Below, piece after piece: positions 28,299-36,670 of a stretch of DNA of 64,000 nt. The number at the start of each line of letters is the position of its first letter. Positions within the stretch are counted from its first letter, which is position 1. The notes below the pieces were generated by a model that was given only the letters and a program-made list of their open reading frames with translations, was not told the origin of the DNA and did not search any database. Source of the DNA: Phyllobacteriaceae bacterium (GTDB taxonomy: Bacteria; Pseudomonadota; Alphaproteobacteria; Rhizobiales; Rhizobiaceae); assembly GCA_024742765.1 (NCBI GenBank), contig JANSXT010000006.1, positions 1 to 64,000 of the forward strand. The letters are read 5' to 3'. Both the position numbers and the translations under genes were made by a program.

Positions 28299-28784
28299 AT
28301 GATGAGCGAAATACCCGCCAACCGGATTTGCCTGATGTTCGACGGCCAGGCGGAGGAAGCGGCGCGTTTTTACGCCGAGACTTTTCCCGACAGTTCGGTA
28401 GGCGCCGTCCAGCGCGCGCCGAGCGACAACCCCTCGGGGAGCGAAGGCGATGTCCTGGTGGTCGAATTCACGGTACTCGGCATCCCCTGCATCGGCGTCA
28501 ATGGCGGCGCCTACTTCAAACATGGCGAAGCCTTCTCGTTCCAGATCGCCACCGGCGACCAGAAGGAAACCGACCGCTACTGGAACGCCATTGTCGAAAA
28601 TGGCGGCGCGGAAAGCCAATGCGGCTGGTGCACGGACAAATGGGGCATCTCCTGGCAGATCACGCCGCGCACGCTGACCGAAGCCATGACAAATGGCGGC
28701 GCCGAAGCCAAGCGCGCCTTCGATGCGATGCTGCAGATGAAGAAGATCGATGTCGCCGCCATCGACGCGGCCCGGCGCGGTTGA
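28299..28784 (+). CDS. VOC family (PhnB-like) protein
   Basis: A 161-residue vicinal-oxygen-chelate fold protein of the PhnB/'3-demethylubiquinone methyltransferase-like' subgroup (ICLMFDGQAEEAARFYAETFPDS; the SQCGWCTDKWGISWQITP block). Two tandem ATGs, 28299 and 28302, are both possible. It closes the ArsR-SRPBCC-GFA cluster. Right after it lies a displaced 3' end of cobM on the other strand, which suggests that this gene was once convergent with cobM. Confidence 0.85.
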   Translation: MMSEIPANRICLMFDGQAEEAARFYAETFPDSSVGAVQRAPSDNPSGSEGDVLVVEFTVLGIPCIGVNGGAYFKHGEAFSFQIATGDQKETDRYWNAIVENGGAESQCGWCTDKWGISWQITPRTLTEAMTNGGAEAKRAFDAMLQMKKIDVAAIDAARRG

Positions 28785-28805
28785 CCCCGGCCAAGCGGGA
28801 GCGGG

Positions 28806-28917
28806 CTAGCCCGCCTTGGCCTTCTTTCCGCGATTGCGCAGCACATGGGCGAAATCGGCATTGTAGAGGTCGCTGTCGCGGAACTCCGCCTTGCCGAACA
28901 CGGGTCCGACAAGCACC
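28806..28917 (-). pseudogene. cobM: Remnant of cobM: last ~37 codons
   Basis: On the minus strand this stretch reads LVGPVFGKAEFRDSDLYNADF, then AHVLRNRGKKAKAG and a stop. It is nearly the same as the C-terminus of the complete cobM at 31491 (FGKTEFRDSDLYNADFAHVL...RGKKARTA). The bases differ at scattered positions, so it is not a fresh copy. No start or upstream cobM sequence is present; homology stops near 28917, where an SRPBCC remnant begins on the opposite strand. A duplicated gene end on both sides of the terpenoid cassette is the footprint expected from integration or unequal recombination at the 3' end of cobM. Confidence 0.85.
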
Positions 28918-29004
28918 GAGACGTCCATCGACAAACTGGCCGGGGTGATCGAGGCCGAGGCCGGATCGATGAAGGCCGGGCGGCAGTGGGACGCCGATCC
29001 CTGA
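28918..29004 (+). pseudogene. Remnant of an SRPBCC gene: last 28 codons
   Basis: Frame GAG-ACG-TCC... encodes ETSIDKLAGVIEAEAGSMKA and eight more residues, then TGA at 29002-29004. It parallels the C-terminal helix of the SRPBCC gene at 27264 (EASIDKLVEVIEAE). It abuts the cobM remnant with no spacer, so the junction marks a recombination point. It is not expressed as an intact gene. Confidence 0.65.
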
Positions 29005-29150
29005 CCGGGCTGTCCGGGGCAAAACCTGCGCCCGGTCCGACCAACGCATCGGGGAACATTGCGCGTTTATGCCAAACGGCCACAACGGATCGCAAAGCTC
29101 CGTGTCGAACGGCTTTCGGGTTTGAGACGCGCCACGCGGCCCGGACTTGT

Positions 29151-30257
29151 TCAAACCCTGATCTGTGATGCCTTTGGCTGAATCCGATATTCCCGGGCCA
29201 CCTCTTCCATCGGTCCGTCCTCAAAGAAACCGTGCGGATCGTTGAAAAAGTCCCTCGTGCTGTAGCGCCCGACATAGCGCGAAAAATCATAATGTGCGCG
29301 CAGGATCGCCCCGACATTGTCGATGAATTTGCGCAGGCTCGGACTGCTGTCGTCAAGCAACGCCGCTTTCAACTCGACAAACTCCGCCATCCGCTCATTG
29401 TGGAGCCGGGCGGTTTCATCGAGCGAGCCCTGCTCACTCATCCCGCGTTCCGCCTGCAGAAGCAGCGGCAGGTTGAACAGCTCGTTCCGGTCCGTGTCCA
29501 GCTCCTTGTAGTACGACATGATGTCGTTGCAGCTCCACCATATGTCACCGGCCAGGTTCATCAGGCGATGCATCCTGGGCTGATAGATTTCATCGCTTTG
29601 CACGATATAGTCGCCACCGAGGCTGCCATACATGGCAGCCATGCCCACGCCGACCGTGTTGCGCCGCCCCAGATGATATTCGTCAACCGTGGGATTGCAG
29701 CCCGCCGCCCGCAAAGTGCTCTCCCAGATGGTTCCCGCGGTAAAATCCCGGATTTCCAGCATGAGCTGTGCGTGCTCCTGCGGGGTTGCCATCTGCCAGA
29801 TACGTTTGCTCAGATCGATGCAGGTTTCTTCGATCGCGCGTGCCACGTCTTGCGCCCGCTCAGGCACCGCCGCGCGAATCCGCTCTCCCAGACGTCGGTG
29901 CTCGGATGCATGCGGATCATCGAATATCTCCGACAGCCAGGTATGCGCCGCGGCCTGCCAGCGCGGCTTATATCCAAACCATCCGTCGAACATCAGATCG
30001 TCGGTCACCTCGGCCCAGAAGAACAGATCGGCGCCAAGCCGCATGCCATCATAACCCAGGTCGGGATACATCCGCCGGTGAATGTCGATGGCGCGGTTGT
30101 TGCGGAAAAGCGCGGCATGCGCCTGATCGATCAGCCCAAAGCCGGTTGCCCACCCAAGAACCTCGTTCTCCAGCCGTTCGTGGGCCGGATTGATACGCGG
30201 TTCGAACCGGCGGTAGTCGAGAAAGGGCATGTCGGGGCGAGGAGGAGGCGAGCTCAT
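29151..30257 (-). CDS. Class I terpene synthase (sesquiterpene-cyclase-like)
   Basis: A 368-residue bacterial terpene cyclase. All motifs are present with correct spacing: the Asp-rich motif TDDLMFD (D86, D87, D91), the NSE triad NDIMSYYKE (N244, S248, E252), the pyrophosphate-sensor Arg exactly 46 residues before the triad (R198), and the RY pair R327-Y328 about 80 residues after it. It should ionise and cyclise a prenyl diphosphate in the cytoplasm. ATG 30257 has a GGAGA ribosome site seven bases upstream; ATG 30269 has none. A cis-prenyltransferase gene lies 31 bases upstream in the same operon and probably supplies the substrate. The cyclised product cannot be predicted. Confidence 0.92.
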   Translation of the reverse strand: MSSPPPRPDMPFLDYRRFEPRINPAHERLENEVLGWATGFGLIDQAHAALFRNNRAIDIHRRMYPDLGYDGMRLGADLFFWAEVTDDLMFDGWFGYKPRWQAAAHTWLSEIFDDPHASEHRRLGERIRAAVPERAQDVARAIEETCIDLSKRIWQMATPQEHAQLMLEIRDFTAGTIWESTLRAAGCNPTVDEYHLGRRNTVGVGMAAMYGSLGGDYIVQSDEIYQPRMHRLMNLAGDIWWSCNDIMSYYKELDTDRNELFNLPLLLQAERGMSEQGSLDETARLHNERMAEFVELKAALLDDSSPSLRKFIDNVGAILRAHYDFSRYVGRYSTRDFFNDPHGFFEDGPMEEVAREYRIQPKASQIRV

Positions 30258-30288
30258 TTGGTTCTCCATGCTGGCGGAATCGGCCAGA

Positions 30289-31050
30289 CTACAATCCGTA
30301 GCGCCGCTGCCGCCCCGAAAAGGCCGACAACGCGCGGTCGAAATCGGCGCGCGAAAAATCCGGCCAAAGGGACGGGCAAAAATGCAGTTCGGCAAAAGCC
30401 GCCTGCCAGAGCATGAAGCCAGACAGACGCTGTTCGCCCGACGTGCGGATGATCAAATCGGGGTCCGGCTGGCCGGTCGTGTAGATATGGCGGGCGACAT
30501 CGGCATCGTCCAGCCGCTCGGCCGGATCCCGCCGGCTGCCGTTTCGGGTGTGCTCGCCGAGCAGCCTGTGCATCGCGCGCAGCAGTTCGGCCCGGCCGCT
30601 ATACGCCACGGCAATATTGACGCCCAGGCCGTCGACCCTGCTGCTCCGCTCGGCGGCGGCACGCATCGCCTGCCGCGTTTCACGCGGCAATGCATCAAGA
30701 TCACCGATCAGCCGTAGCCGCCAACGTCCACTGTCAGCCAGTTCATGAAGCGTTTTCACAATGACCGAAATCAGCCCGTACAGCTCCTCGGGTTCGCGGT
30801 TCAGATTTTCTTGCGACAGCGGCCAGAGCGTGACCAGGGGGATCGCGGCACCTTCACACCAGCCAAGAAATTCATGGACCTTTGCACCGCCCCGGCGATA
30901 GCCCTCAATGCTCGGCTTGCCTTGCCGGGCCGCCCAGCGGCGATTTCCATCCAGAATGACGGCGACGTGCCGGAGCCCGAGCCCCGGGCCGGCGGTTGGC
31001 TCAGGCCTCGTCTCCGCCGGCGTTCTCGCTCCGGAGTATCTGCTATGCAT
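30289..31050 (-). CDS. Cis-prenyltransferase, short-chain (Z)-FPP-synthase-like
   Basis: A 253-residue UppS-family enzyme. The diphosphate-binding motif is VILDGNRRWA (Asp34); the C-terminal signature is RTSGEQRLSGFMLWQ. The third motif reads LSQENLNREPEEL, unlike the SSENWNRP of house-keeping UppS and like actinobacterial short-chain (2Z,6E)-farnesyl diphosphate synthases. It is therefore more likely to make a short Z-prenyl diphosphate than the C55 cell-wall carrier. The start ATG 31050 is chosen from homology; its ribosome site is weak. It is the first gene of a two-gene operon with the terpene cyclase. Confidence 0.85.
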   Translation of the reverse strand: MHSRYSGARTPAETRPEPTAGPGLGLRHVAVILDGNRRWAARQGKPSIEGYRRGGAKVHEFLGWCEGAAIPLVTLWPLSQENLNREPEELYGLISVIVKTLHELADSGRWRLRLIGDLDALPRETRQAMRAAAERSSRVDGLGVNIAVAYSGRAELLRAMHRLLGEHTRNGSRRDPAERLDDADVARHIYTTGQPDPDLIIRTSGEQRLSGFMLWQAAFAELHFCPSLWPDFSRADFDRALSAFSGRQRRYGL

Positions 31051-31490
31051 GCTCACAAAGCCCGCCTGATCAAAAGGAGGAGGCTCGCTGCAAAATCGCG
31101 GCCGGCTCGCATGCTGTACTCCCGAATACACATATTCGAACTGCCGACCGCACACCGTGCAGATCGGCCTCTATTCGTCGCTGACCGAATCATCGGCCGC
31201 CAATCGAAAGACACGACCCGCGGCGGGCCGCCTTGAACGATCGATCAGAGCAATGATGGAACTATCAATATAAACGGAAATCTCTACAATATTAGAAGTA
31301 TTAATGGAGAAAGAATGCAAATCAAAGTTTATAACACTCGCAGTAATATTGATTCATCCTGTGGAACCGTGGCGCTTTCCGCGGCCAGTCGGCACAAGTC
31401 GCCGCGTCAAGTCCTTCGCCGAAGGGCTTGCGGAGTTTTCCTAACAAGCCGGTGGTGCGATAACCTCGGTCCAGGCGCCCGCGTGCACTC
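31051..31490. other. AT-rich spacer between cobM and the terpenoid operon
   Basis: 440 bases without a supported gene. The part at about 31240-31370 is much richer in A and T than anything nearby, with TAATATT- and TATATTG-like stretches on the minus strand. It probably holds the promoter of the cis-prenyltransferase/terpene-cyclase operon. The composition change suggests foreign DNA. I see no tRNA, repeat or clear terminator in it. Confidence 0.5.
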
Positions 31491-32267
31491 TCAGGCAGTC
31501 CGAGCCTTCTTGCCTCTGTTGCGCAGCACATGGGCGAAATCGGCATTGTAGAGATCGCTGTCGCGGAACTCCGTCTTGCCGAACACGGGGCCGACCAGCA
31601 CCAAGGCGGTCCGCGTGATCTTGGCCGCGCGCACCTCCGCCTTCATCTCGGCCAGCGTGGTGCGGATATAGAGTTCGTCCGGCCAGGTCGCGCGATAGGC
31701 GATCACCACAGGGCAGTCCGCGCCATAATGCGGCTCCAGCGACCGGCGGATATAGTCGAGATTGCGGATCGACAGATGGATGGCCAGCGTCGCCCCCGAC
31801 TGGCCCAGCACTTCGAGCTGCTCGCCCTCGGGCATGGACGATGCCTTCATGCCCGTGCGCGTCGCGATCACGGTCTGGGCGATTTCCGGCAGGGTCAGCT
31901 CGGTCTTCAGCGCCGCTGCCGCCGCCGCAAAGGCCGGCACGCCGGGCACCACCTCATAGGGGATCGACAGCGCATCGAGCCGGCGCATCTGTTCGGCCGT
32001 CGCGCCATAGATGGACGGATCGCCCGAATGCACCCGCGCCACATCATGCCCTGCCGCATGCGCCGCTTCGATCTCGGCGACGATCTGGTCGAGATGCATC
32101 GGCGCGGTGTCGAGGACGTGTGCGTCTTTCGGCGCGGCCTCCACGATCTCCGTCGGGACAAGCGACCCAGCATAAAGGCAGACCGGACAGCGTTCGATCA
32201 GCCGCAAGCCACGCACCGTGATCAGATCGGGCGCACCCGGCCCCGCGCCGATGAAATAGACGGTCAT
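31491..32267 (-). CDS. cobM: (Cobalt-)precorrin-4 C11-methyltransferase
   Basis: A 258-residue SAM-dependent methylase of the CobM/CbiF family. It shows VYFIGAGPGAPDLITVRG at the N-terminus, then LYAGSLVP and VHSGDPSIYGATAEQMR. It methylates C11 of the contracted macrocycle. ATG 32267 overlaps the stop of the cbiG-cobJ gene (TGATG). It is the last gene of the cbiX-cobH-cobL-cobI-cobJ-cobM operon. A second, truncated copy of its 3' end is found at 28806-28917, beyond the terpenoid cassette. Confidence 0.95.
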   Translation of the reverse strand: MTVYFIGAGPGAPDLITVRGLRLIERCPVCLYAGSLVPTEIVEAAPKDAHVLDTAPMHLDQIVAEIEAAHAAGHDVARVHSGDPSIYGATAEQMRRLDALSIPYEVVPGVPAFAAAAAALKTELTLPEIAQTVIATRTGMKASSMPEGEQLEVLGQSGATLAIHLSIRNLDYIRRSLEPHYGADCPVVIAYRATWPDELYIRTTLAEMKAEVRAAKITRTALVLVGPVFGKTEFRDSDLYNADFAHVLRNRGKKARTA

Positions 32268-34099
32268 GGGCCGCTGTCTCCCGCAATCTGCGTGCCGCGC
32301 TTGCCCGCATAGCCGCGCGGCGTATAGGCCCATTGGCGCCCGTCGCCTGTCGCGACCACGCGCGTGTCCGACGAGCCGACAATCACCACGGTCAGCATGT
32401 CCACATCGTCCACCTGCAATTCACCCAGCGGCACGATGCGCACCGCTTCGCCCGAACGGCCTAGATTGGTCGCCAGCACCACGGGCGTATCGGCCGGGCG
32501 ATGACGCAAGAGTTCGTCGCGCGCCCAGGCAAGCTGCGTGCGCCGCTTCTTCGACACCGGATTGTAGAAGGCGATGACGAAATCGCCCTCGCCCGCCGCG
32601 CGCACCCGGCGCTGAATGTCCTCCCAGGGTGTCAGAAGGTCCGACAGGGAGATGGTGCAGAAATCATGGCCGAGCGGCGCCCCGGCGCGGGCGGCGGCGC
32701 CCTGAAGCGCCGATATGCCGGGCGCGACATCAATGCCGATGCGCATGGCGCCATCGCTCAGTCCACCCCGGTCGAGCAGTTCGAACACCAAGGTCGCCAT
32801 CGCGTAGATGCCCGCATCGCCCGAGCAGACCAGCGCCACGTCGCGCCCCTGCCCGGCCAGTTCCATCGCGTGACGCACGCGGTCTTCCTCGCGGCCGAGA
32901 TCGAAATCGTGCCGCGCCTTGCCGTCCGCCAGCGCCCCGAGCAGGTCGAGATAGAGCGAATAGCCCACAAGATCGGTGGCGCCGCGCACCATGGCGGTGA
33001 CTTCCGGCGAGCGCCATGCGTCGCTGCCCGGCCCGATGCCGACCACCGCCAGATGTCCGCGCGGACGGCCCGGCAGGCGATCGTCAGTGAATGGTTCCGG
33101 CGCCCGACCAACAGCACAGGTCGCCCGCGCGCTCTTGCGTTTTTCGACCGCGAGCTTGCCTTTGGACCCCACGGCGGCCAGCGCCGCGCCTTCGGCGACG
33201 CCATGGCAGCCCACTTCGGCAAAGACGATGTCGGAGGGATTGGCGAGGCGCGGCGTCTCGGCTTCCAGCGTCGCCGCATCGAAGAAGCGCGCCGGTACGC
33301 CGAAATGGGCGGCCACCTTATGCACCGCCGCTTCGTCCGCCTTCAGATCGAGCGAGACGACCACGCCCACCGCGCCTTCGGCAAAGCCGGCTTCCACCAG
33401 CGTCGACCGGGCCAGCGACAGGGCCTCGTCGGGATCGCAGCCCCGCTCGCAGCCGATCCCCAGCGCCAGATGCCTTGGATGATAGACGAGCCGGTCGGCC
33501 GCGCCAGGGTCGGCCTTGTCGGTGATCGTGATGCGCCGGTCGGCATCCGAAGCAAATGGCAGGCCGGAGCCTGACAGCCAGTCCGCCGCGCCGTCCAGCC
33601 TGACGCTGTGTCCCGCCACCAGATCGGCCATGAAGCCGGCGGCATGCTCCGGGTTGCCGAGCGCGTATACCGCCGGCGGCGCATCGAGCGCGACGCCGAA
33701 CCGGACGTCGCCCGCCGTGGTGATTGCAGCCTTGATGCCAAACGCAGCGGCCACCCTGCGCGCCAGATCATTGGCGCCGCGATGCCCGCCCAGAAGCGGC
33801 ACCACCGCGCTGCCATCATCGGCAATGGCGATCACCGGCGGTTCGGCGGACTTGTCGGCAAGCGCCGGTGCCAGCAGCCGCACCAATGCACCGGAGGCCA
33901 TCACCCCGATGATCGGCGTGCCCGCGCCATAGAGCGCGCGCAGATGATCGCCCGCATCGTCGAAAAGCAAATCGGCTTTGCCGGCACCCACCCGCTTGCG
34001 CGCGCCATGCACCGTCCCACCAATCGATTGGGCAACGGCCCGTGCAACGGAGAGGCCCGCTTCGCTCAAGATGATGATGGCCGGTTCGACCGCACTCAC
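32264..34099 (-). CDS. cobJ: CbiG-CobJ fusion: ring contraction/acetaldehyde release plus C17-methyltransferase
   Basis: A 611-residue two-enzyme chain. Residues about 1-340 form CbiG: an N-terminal block (IIILSEAGLSVARAVA), the core GVMASGALVRLLAPAL, and the C-terminal GIGCERGCDPDEAL. Residues 348-611 form CobJ/CbiH, opening with LAVVGIGPGSDAWRSPE and containing VCSGDAGIYAMA. CbiG belongs to the anaerobic pathway, where it opens the delta-lactone and releases acetaldehyde. GTG 34099 overlaps the cobI stop (GTGA) and is preferred to a start at 34264. Neighbours cobI and cobM act just before and after. Confidence 0.93.
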   Translation of the reverse strand: MSAVEPAIIILSEAGLSVARAVAQSIGGTVHGARKRVGAGKADLLFDDAGDHLRALYGAGTPIIGVMASGALVRLLAPALADKSAEPPVIAIADDGSAVVPLLGGHRGANDLARRVAAAFGIKAAITTAGDVRFGVALDAPPAVYALGNPEHAAGFMADLVAGHSVRLDGAADWLSGSGLPFASDADRRITITDKADPGAADRLVYHPRHLALGIGCERGCDPDEALSLARSTLVEAGFAEGAVGVVVSLDLKADEAAVHKVAAHFGVPARFFDAATLEAETPRLANPSDIVFAEVGCHGVAEGAALAAVGSKGKLAVEKRKSARATCAVGRAPEPFTDDRLPGRPRGHLAVVGIGPGSDAWRSPEVTAMVRGATDLVGYSLYLDLLGALADGKARHDFDLGREEDRVRHAMELAGQGRDVALVCSGDAGIYAMATLVFELLDRGGLSDGAMRIGIDVAPGISALQGAAARAGAPLGHDFCTISLSDLLTPWEDIQRRVRAAGEGDFVIAFYNPVSKKRRTQLAWARDELLRHRPADTPVVLATNLGRSGEAVRIVPLGELQVDDVDMLTVVIVGSSDTRVVATGDGRQWAYTPRGYAGKRGTQIAGDSGP

Positions 34100-34827
34100 G
34101 ATCCGGTCTCCAGCACCGGCGACGGCCAGGCCTCGTCGCCCTTGTAGACGAGGATCATCGAGAAATAGGGCGCTGCATCGTCCGGCATGGCGTCGAGCCG
34201 GGCCAGCTTCTGGGTCTCGAGCGTCAGCCGTTCGGCATAGCAGCTTTGCGCCGTCAGCCCGCACCGGTCGAGCAGCGACTTTATCCGCCCCAAATGCCGG
34301 CCGACCTTGATGATCGCTGCCGCATCGCAGGCGGCGAGCTGCGCCTCGATGCGGTCATCGTCCAGCGGAGCGGGGATCACCGAGAAAATCTCGTTGCGCG
34401 CCGCCAGCGGCCGGGCGATCGCCGCCCCGCCGGCCATCACCGAGGAGACGCCCGGCACGATTTCGAACGGGTAACGGCCCGACAGGCGCTGGAACAGATA
34501 CATGAACGAGCCGAAAAAGAACGGGTCGCCTTCGCACAGGACGGCCACATCGCGGCCCGCATCGAGATGGGCGGCGATCTCGATAGCCGCCGTGTCATAG
34601 ACCTCCGCCGCCGGAAACCGCTCGGTCCGCATCGGCACGCGGATCGGGATTTCCACATGGTCGGCGCGGATACAGCCGGCGACGATGGAGCGGGCAAAGC
34701 TCTCGCCGTCGCCCGGCGCCGGCCAAGCGATCACCGGAACCCCGGTCAGAAGCCGCCAAGCGCGCAGCGTGATCAGGTCGGGCGCGCCGGGCCCGACGCC
34801 GACGCCATACAGAGTGCCCGTCGTCAT
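34096..34827 (-). CDS. cobI: (Cobalt-)precorrin-2 C20-methyltransferase
   Basis: A 243-residue tetrapyrrole methylase of the CobI/CbiL family (LYGVGVGPGAPDLITLRAWR; CEGDPFFFGSFMYLFQRL; VPGVSSVMAGGA). It methylates C20 of precorrin-2 or cobalt-precorrin-2. ATG 34827 overlaps the cobL stop. All genes from cbiX to cobM overlap by a few bases, so equal, coupled translation is likely. Confidence 0.95.
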   Translation of the reverse strand: MTTGTLYGVGVGPGAPDLITLRAWRLLTGVPVIAWPAPGDGESFARSIVAGCIRADHVEIPIRVPMRTERFPAAEVYDTAAIEIAAHLDAGRDVAVLCEGDPFFFGSFMYLFQRLSGRYPFEIVPGVSSVMAGGAAIARPLAARNEIFSVIPAPLDDDRIEAQLAACDAAAIIKVGRHLGRIKSLLDRCGLTAQSCYAERLTLETQKLARLDAMPDDAAPYFSMILVYKGDEAWPSPVLETGS

Positions 34828-36041
34828 GGCTTCTTGACCCACGACCATTGCGTGACCGGCATGGCCGGCTTCCAGCCCTCGAACGGGCCGACCGGCGATG
34901 CCGTTTCCACCGAAATGCGCTGCAATTCGCCCGAAAACTGCCCATAGGCCGCCTGCAGCACGGATTCGCTCTCCAGCGTCACCGCATGGGCGACCAGCCG
35001 GCCGAGCGGCTTGAGCGCGACCATGCAGGCGCCGATCGTCTGCCGCGATACCCCGCCGCCGACGAACACCGCATCGGGCGGATCCAGACCTTCAAGCGCC
35101 GCCGGTGCTTCGCCATCGACCAGTTCGAACTTTGGCGTGCCGAGCGTCAGCGCGTTTTCCGCCGCCATGGTGCGCCGCTCGGCCTTCGGTTCGATGCCGA
35201 CGGCCCGCGCTTCGGGCGCCGCGCGCATCCATTCGATGCCAATCGAGCCGCATCCGGCGCCCACATCCCACAACAGCGCGCCCCGATGCGGCGCGAGCTT
35301 GGCCAGCGCCAGCGCGCGTACGGCGCGCTTGGTCATCTTGCCGTCATGGACGAACGCCTCGTCCGGCAGGCCCGTGCGCGGATGGATCACCGCGTCAGGC
35401 CCGGCAATGCACTCGATGGCCAGCGTGTGAAAGTCAGGCACATGCTGCGGCGGATGTTCGGCCGAGCCATGCACGCTGGTCTCGTTTGGCCCGCCCATCG
35501 CGGCAAGTGCCGTCATGGTCGAGGCGCCATAGCCGCGTTCGACCAGAAGCGCCGCGATCGCCTCCGGCGATGTCGCATCCTTGGTCAGGACCAGAAGCCG
35601 CGCGCCCGGCGCAAAGTAAGGCACGATCTGTTCGGCCGCCCTTCCGTGCACGGTCAGCGTCTCGACGTCGGGGATCGACCAGCCCATCCGGCAGACGGCG
35701 AGCTGAAACGCCGACAATTGCGGATGAAAGACGATTTCGTTGGCGTCGATCGCCTTCAAAAGCCGCGCGCCGACCGAGTACCAGAGCGGGTCGCCGGTCA
35801 CCAGCACGACGACGCGCTTGCCCTGCTGCGCGCGGATCGTGTCGATCATCGCATCGAACGGCGACGGCCAGGAAATCCGCTTGGCCAGATTGTTGAAGAT
35901 CAGGTCATGGTGCCGGTCGCCGCCGATGATCACCTCGGCATCCTCGACCAGGCGCCGCGCCGCCGGCGAAAGGCCGTCGACGCCATCCTCGCCGATGCCG
36001 ATCACTTGCAGCCATGCGCGTCCGGACGGCTGATCGTTCAT
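34824..36041 (-). CDS. cobL: Precorrin-6Y C5,15-methyltransferase (decarboxylating), CbiE-CbiT fusion
   Basis: A 405-residue bifunctional enzyme. The N-terminal CbiE-type methylase domain has VIGIGEDGVDGLSPAARRL and LVTGDPLWYSVGARL. The C-terminal CbiT domain has the SAM-binding block LLWDVGAGCGSIGIEWMR. It methylates C5 and C15 and removes the acetate carboxyl at C12. The start overlaps the cobH stop (ATGA). The fused form is usual in aerobic-type organisms; anaerobes often have separate cbiE and cbiT. Confidence 0.95.
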   Translation of the reverse strand: MNDQPSGRAWLQVIGIGEDGVDGLSPAARRLVEDAEVIIGGDRHHDLIFNNLAKRISWPSPFDAMIDTIRAQQGKRVVVLVTGDPLWYSVGARLLKAIDANEIVFHPQLSAFQLAVCRMGWSIPDVETLTVHGRAAEQIVPYFAPGARLLVLTKDATSPEAIAALLVERGYGASTMTALAAMGGPNETSVHGSAEHPPQHVPDFHTLAIECIAGPDAVIHPRTGLPDEAFVHDGKMTKRAVRALALAKLAPHRGALLWDVGAGCGSIGIEWMRAAPEARAVGIEPKAERRTMAAENALTLGTPKFELVDGEAPAALEGLDPPDAVFVGGGVSRQTIGACMVALKPLGRLVAHAVTLESESVLQAAYGQFSGELQRISVETASPVGPFEGWKPAMPVTQWSWVKKP

Positions 36042-36670
36042 GTCGCAAGTCCCCCTGCGAGCGCGTTGACGGCCGCCTGCGCCATCGCCGTGCCGCCGCG
36101 CCGGCCAAGGACGGTGACATAGGCCATGCCGCGCGGGTCGCGCACCAGTTCATCCTTGCTCTCGGCCGCGCCGACGAACCCGACCGGAAACGCGATCACC
36201 ACCGCCGGCCGGCCCACCTGTCCCTGGTCGATCAGTTCCATCAGCCGGAACAGCGTCGTCGGCGCATTGCCGATCGCCATGATCTGACCTTCCAGCCGCT
36301 CGCCCCAAAGATCGACCTGCGCGCTCGCTCGCGTCATGCCATGCTCTTTGGCATGGGCGGCCACGTCCGGCGCCGAAATCCGGCAATGCAGCGCGCAACC
36401 CTCCGGCAGCAAATGCCGCATCACGCCATGGCGCAGCGTTTCGACATCGCAATAAATGTCCGCGCCCGCATCGAGCGCCGCGCGCGTCTTTTCCACGACA
36501 TCGGCACTGAACCGCAGATCGCCCAGCACGTCCGGCATGCCACAGGCATGGATGATGCGCGTGGCGACCGGGCGAATGTCGGCGGGCAACGCCGCCAGCG
36601 CATCGATCCGCGCAATCTCGGCGAACGAGCGCTCATAGATCGCTTCGGGCGCGCGGACATAGTCGATCAT
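36038..36670 (-). CDS. cobH: (Cobalt-)precorrin-8X methylmutase
   Basis: A 210-residue mutase that shifts a methyl group from C11 to C12 to give hydrogenobyrinic or cobyrinic acid. The catalytic His lies in ATRIIHACGMPD, and the IAFPVGFVGAAESKDEL block is conserved. It lies between cbiX and cobL with overlaps on both sides. Confidence 0.96.
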   Translation of the reverse strand: MIDYVRAPEAIYERSFAEIARIDALAALPADIRPVATRIIHACGMPDVLGDLRFSADVVEKTRAALDAGADIYCDVETLRHGVMRHLLPEGCALHCRISAPDVAAHAKEHGMTRASAQVDLWGERLEGQIMAIGNAPTTLFRLMELIDQGQVGRPAVVIAFPVGFVGAAESKDELVRDPRGMAYVTVLGRRGGTAMAQAAVNALAGGLAT

